A stretch of 64,000 bases of DNA from Blastopirellula sp. J2-11 (lineage in GTDB: Bacteria; Planctomycetota; Planctomycetia; Pirellulales; Pirellulaceae): contig NZ_CP097384.1 of assembly GCF_024584705.1 (NCBI RefSeq), positions 3,782,001 to 3,846,000 on the forward strand, given 5' to 3'. Position numbers and translations under genes: made by a program. Below, piece by piece: positions 63,576 through 64,000 of this stretch (within the stretch, counting starts at the first letter, position 1; every line of letters begins with the position of its first letter). Below the pieces are notes generated by a model. The model was not told the origin of the DNA, made no database searches, and worked only from the letters and a program-made list of their open reading frames with translations.

Positions 63576-63903
63576 GTTTATCACTCTACTACGCTATGAG
63601 TACAAAAACAAGCCTTTTTTGAACTCACGCAAAAATTCCAATCGGTTTCAATAATTTCTGACACAAACGACCGACGATGCGAAGAAGTCCCTAGAAATCA
63701 CCTAAAATCAAGGACAATCAGCGAACTTCATTGATCCCCAACGAAACCCAAGCCGCCTGGGCGGCTTGGTGACCACCCAGAAATGAGTACATTATCTGCT
63801 TGATTTTGTGCATCAGAATGTGCTAACCTTAAAAGCGTCTTAAATTGGGATTTTCATTTTCTCATGGGCGCCTGATCTTCACTCTTCTTCTGGGACGTTC
63901 TGT
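63576..63903. other. Divergent gap before the right-edge lipoprotein gene
   Basis: About 328 bases, AT-rich for this genome, with no gene. It contains the inverted repeat at 63748-63769. It must carry the promoters of the GntR-headed cluster and of the lipoprotein; no box pair is certain. Confidence 0.4.
63748..63769. promoter_or_regulatory. 10-bp perfect inverted repeat in the GntR/lipoprotein gap
   Basis: CCAAGCCGCC (63748-63757) and GGCGGCTTGG (63760-63769) around two bases. It has no T-tract. It could be an operator for the GntR regulator, a hairpin, or a short repeat element. GntR operators are usually shorter dyads with A/T-rich centres, so this is uncertain. Confidence 0.35.
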
Positions 63904-64000
63904 ATGCTCAAGCAATTTCCTCTGTTCGGCCTGGTATTGCTCGTTGTCTTGGGAGCATTCTCCTCGGGCGGATGTACGCAAGAAGCAGGACTCGAGCGAC
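63904..64000 (+). CDS. Lipoprotein, N-terminal fragment
   Basis: Begins at ATG 63904 and runs off the right edge with 32 complete codons. The hydrophobic core FGLVLLVVLGAFSSGG is followed by Cys (SSGGCTQEAG), a good lipobox, so the product is a lipoprotein. Nothing more can be said about function. Divergent from the GntR-headed cluster. Confidence 0.7.
   Translation, partial: MLKQFPLFGLVLLVVLGAFSSGGCTQEAGLER

Overview
The window looks like a chromosome segment of a planctomycete, most likely a Pirellulales/Pirellulaceae member of Blastopirellula type. This is inferred from gene content: three DUF1559 proteins with a pilin-like N-terminus (5.1, 35.7 and 61.9 kb), a Cys-rich repeat protein of the planctomycete YTV cell-wall type (15.3 kb), secreted PQQ-propeller and EF-hand proteins, a Tat-exported Gfo/Idh/MocA oxidoreductase, a zinc-ribbon/beta-propeller giant protein and BNR sialidase-like proteins. 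I see no rRNA, tRNA, CRISPR array, prophage or insertion sequence. Coding density is high, and several gaps hold palindromic repeats.

Layout. 0-10 kb: the start of a secreted oxidoreductase-like gene, an esterase-like hydrolase convergent with treZ, a repeat-rich gap, aqpZ, a DUF1559 gene, an EF-hand PQQ propeller coupled to a small lipoprotein, another secreted protein, and osmC. 10-15 kb: an unknown gene, then lutC, lutB, lutA and a soluble histidine kinase on the minus strand, chained by overlapping stop and start codons. 15-23 kb: the YTV-type protein with a strong terminator, a TerB-like/HNH-like protein, a YeiH-type transporter overlapping a tiny membrane protein, a gap with a 40-bp tandem repeat, a LarA-like protein and a periplasmic thioredoxin.

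23-31 kb: a minus-strand set of beta-carbonic anhydrase, SulP transporter with STAS domain, universal stress protein and bestrophin, preceded by small secreted proteins and an OprO/P-like porin. I regard this as the most interesting unit, a possible inorganic-carbon/bicarbonate or pH module in an apparently heterotrophic planctomycete. 30-41 kb: SDR, Dabb, DASS transporter and a lectin-like protein, then a DUF423 protein in AT-rich surroundings, a DUF1559 plus lipoprotein pair, and overlapping mutS and pyrF.

41-56 kb: a 1277-residue zinc-ribbon/propeller protein, a lipase-like hydrolase, a redoxin/cytochrome c/copper-enzyme fusion, ndk, a phoR-phoU-phoB locus with a PhoP-box-like repeat, a Tat-exported oxidoreductase, and convergent egtD and egtB for ergothioneine. 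56-64 kb: six minus-strand genes (GntR/FCD regulator, DUF1559, SDR, BNR protein, DapA/NanA-family aldolase, HEAT plus BNR protein) that look like a catabolic cluster for an acidic sugar. A lipoprotein gene runs off the right edge. Functions come from family motifs read by eye. No database search was run, and boundaries are reasoned from start codons and Shine-Dalgarno context.
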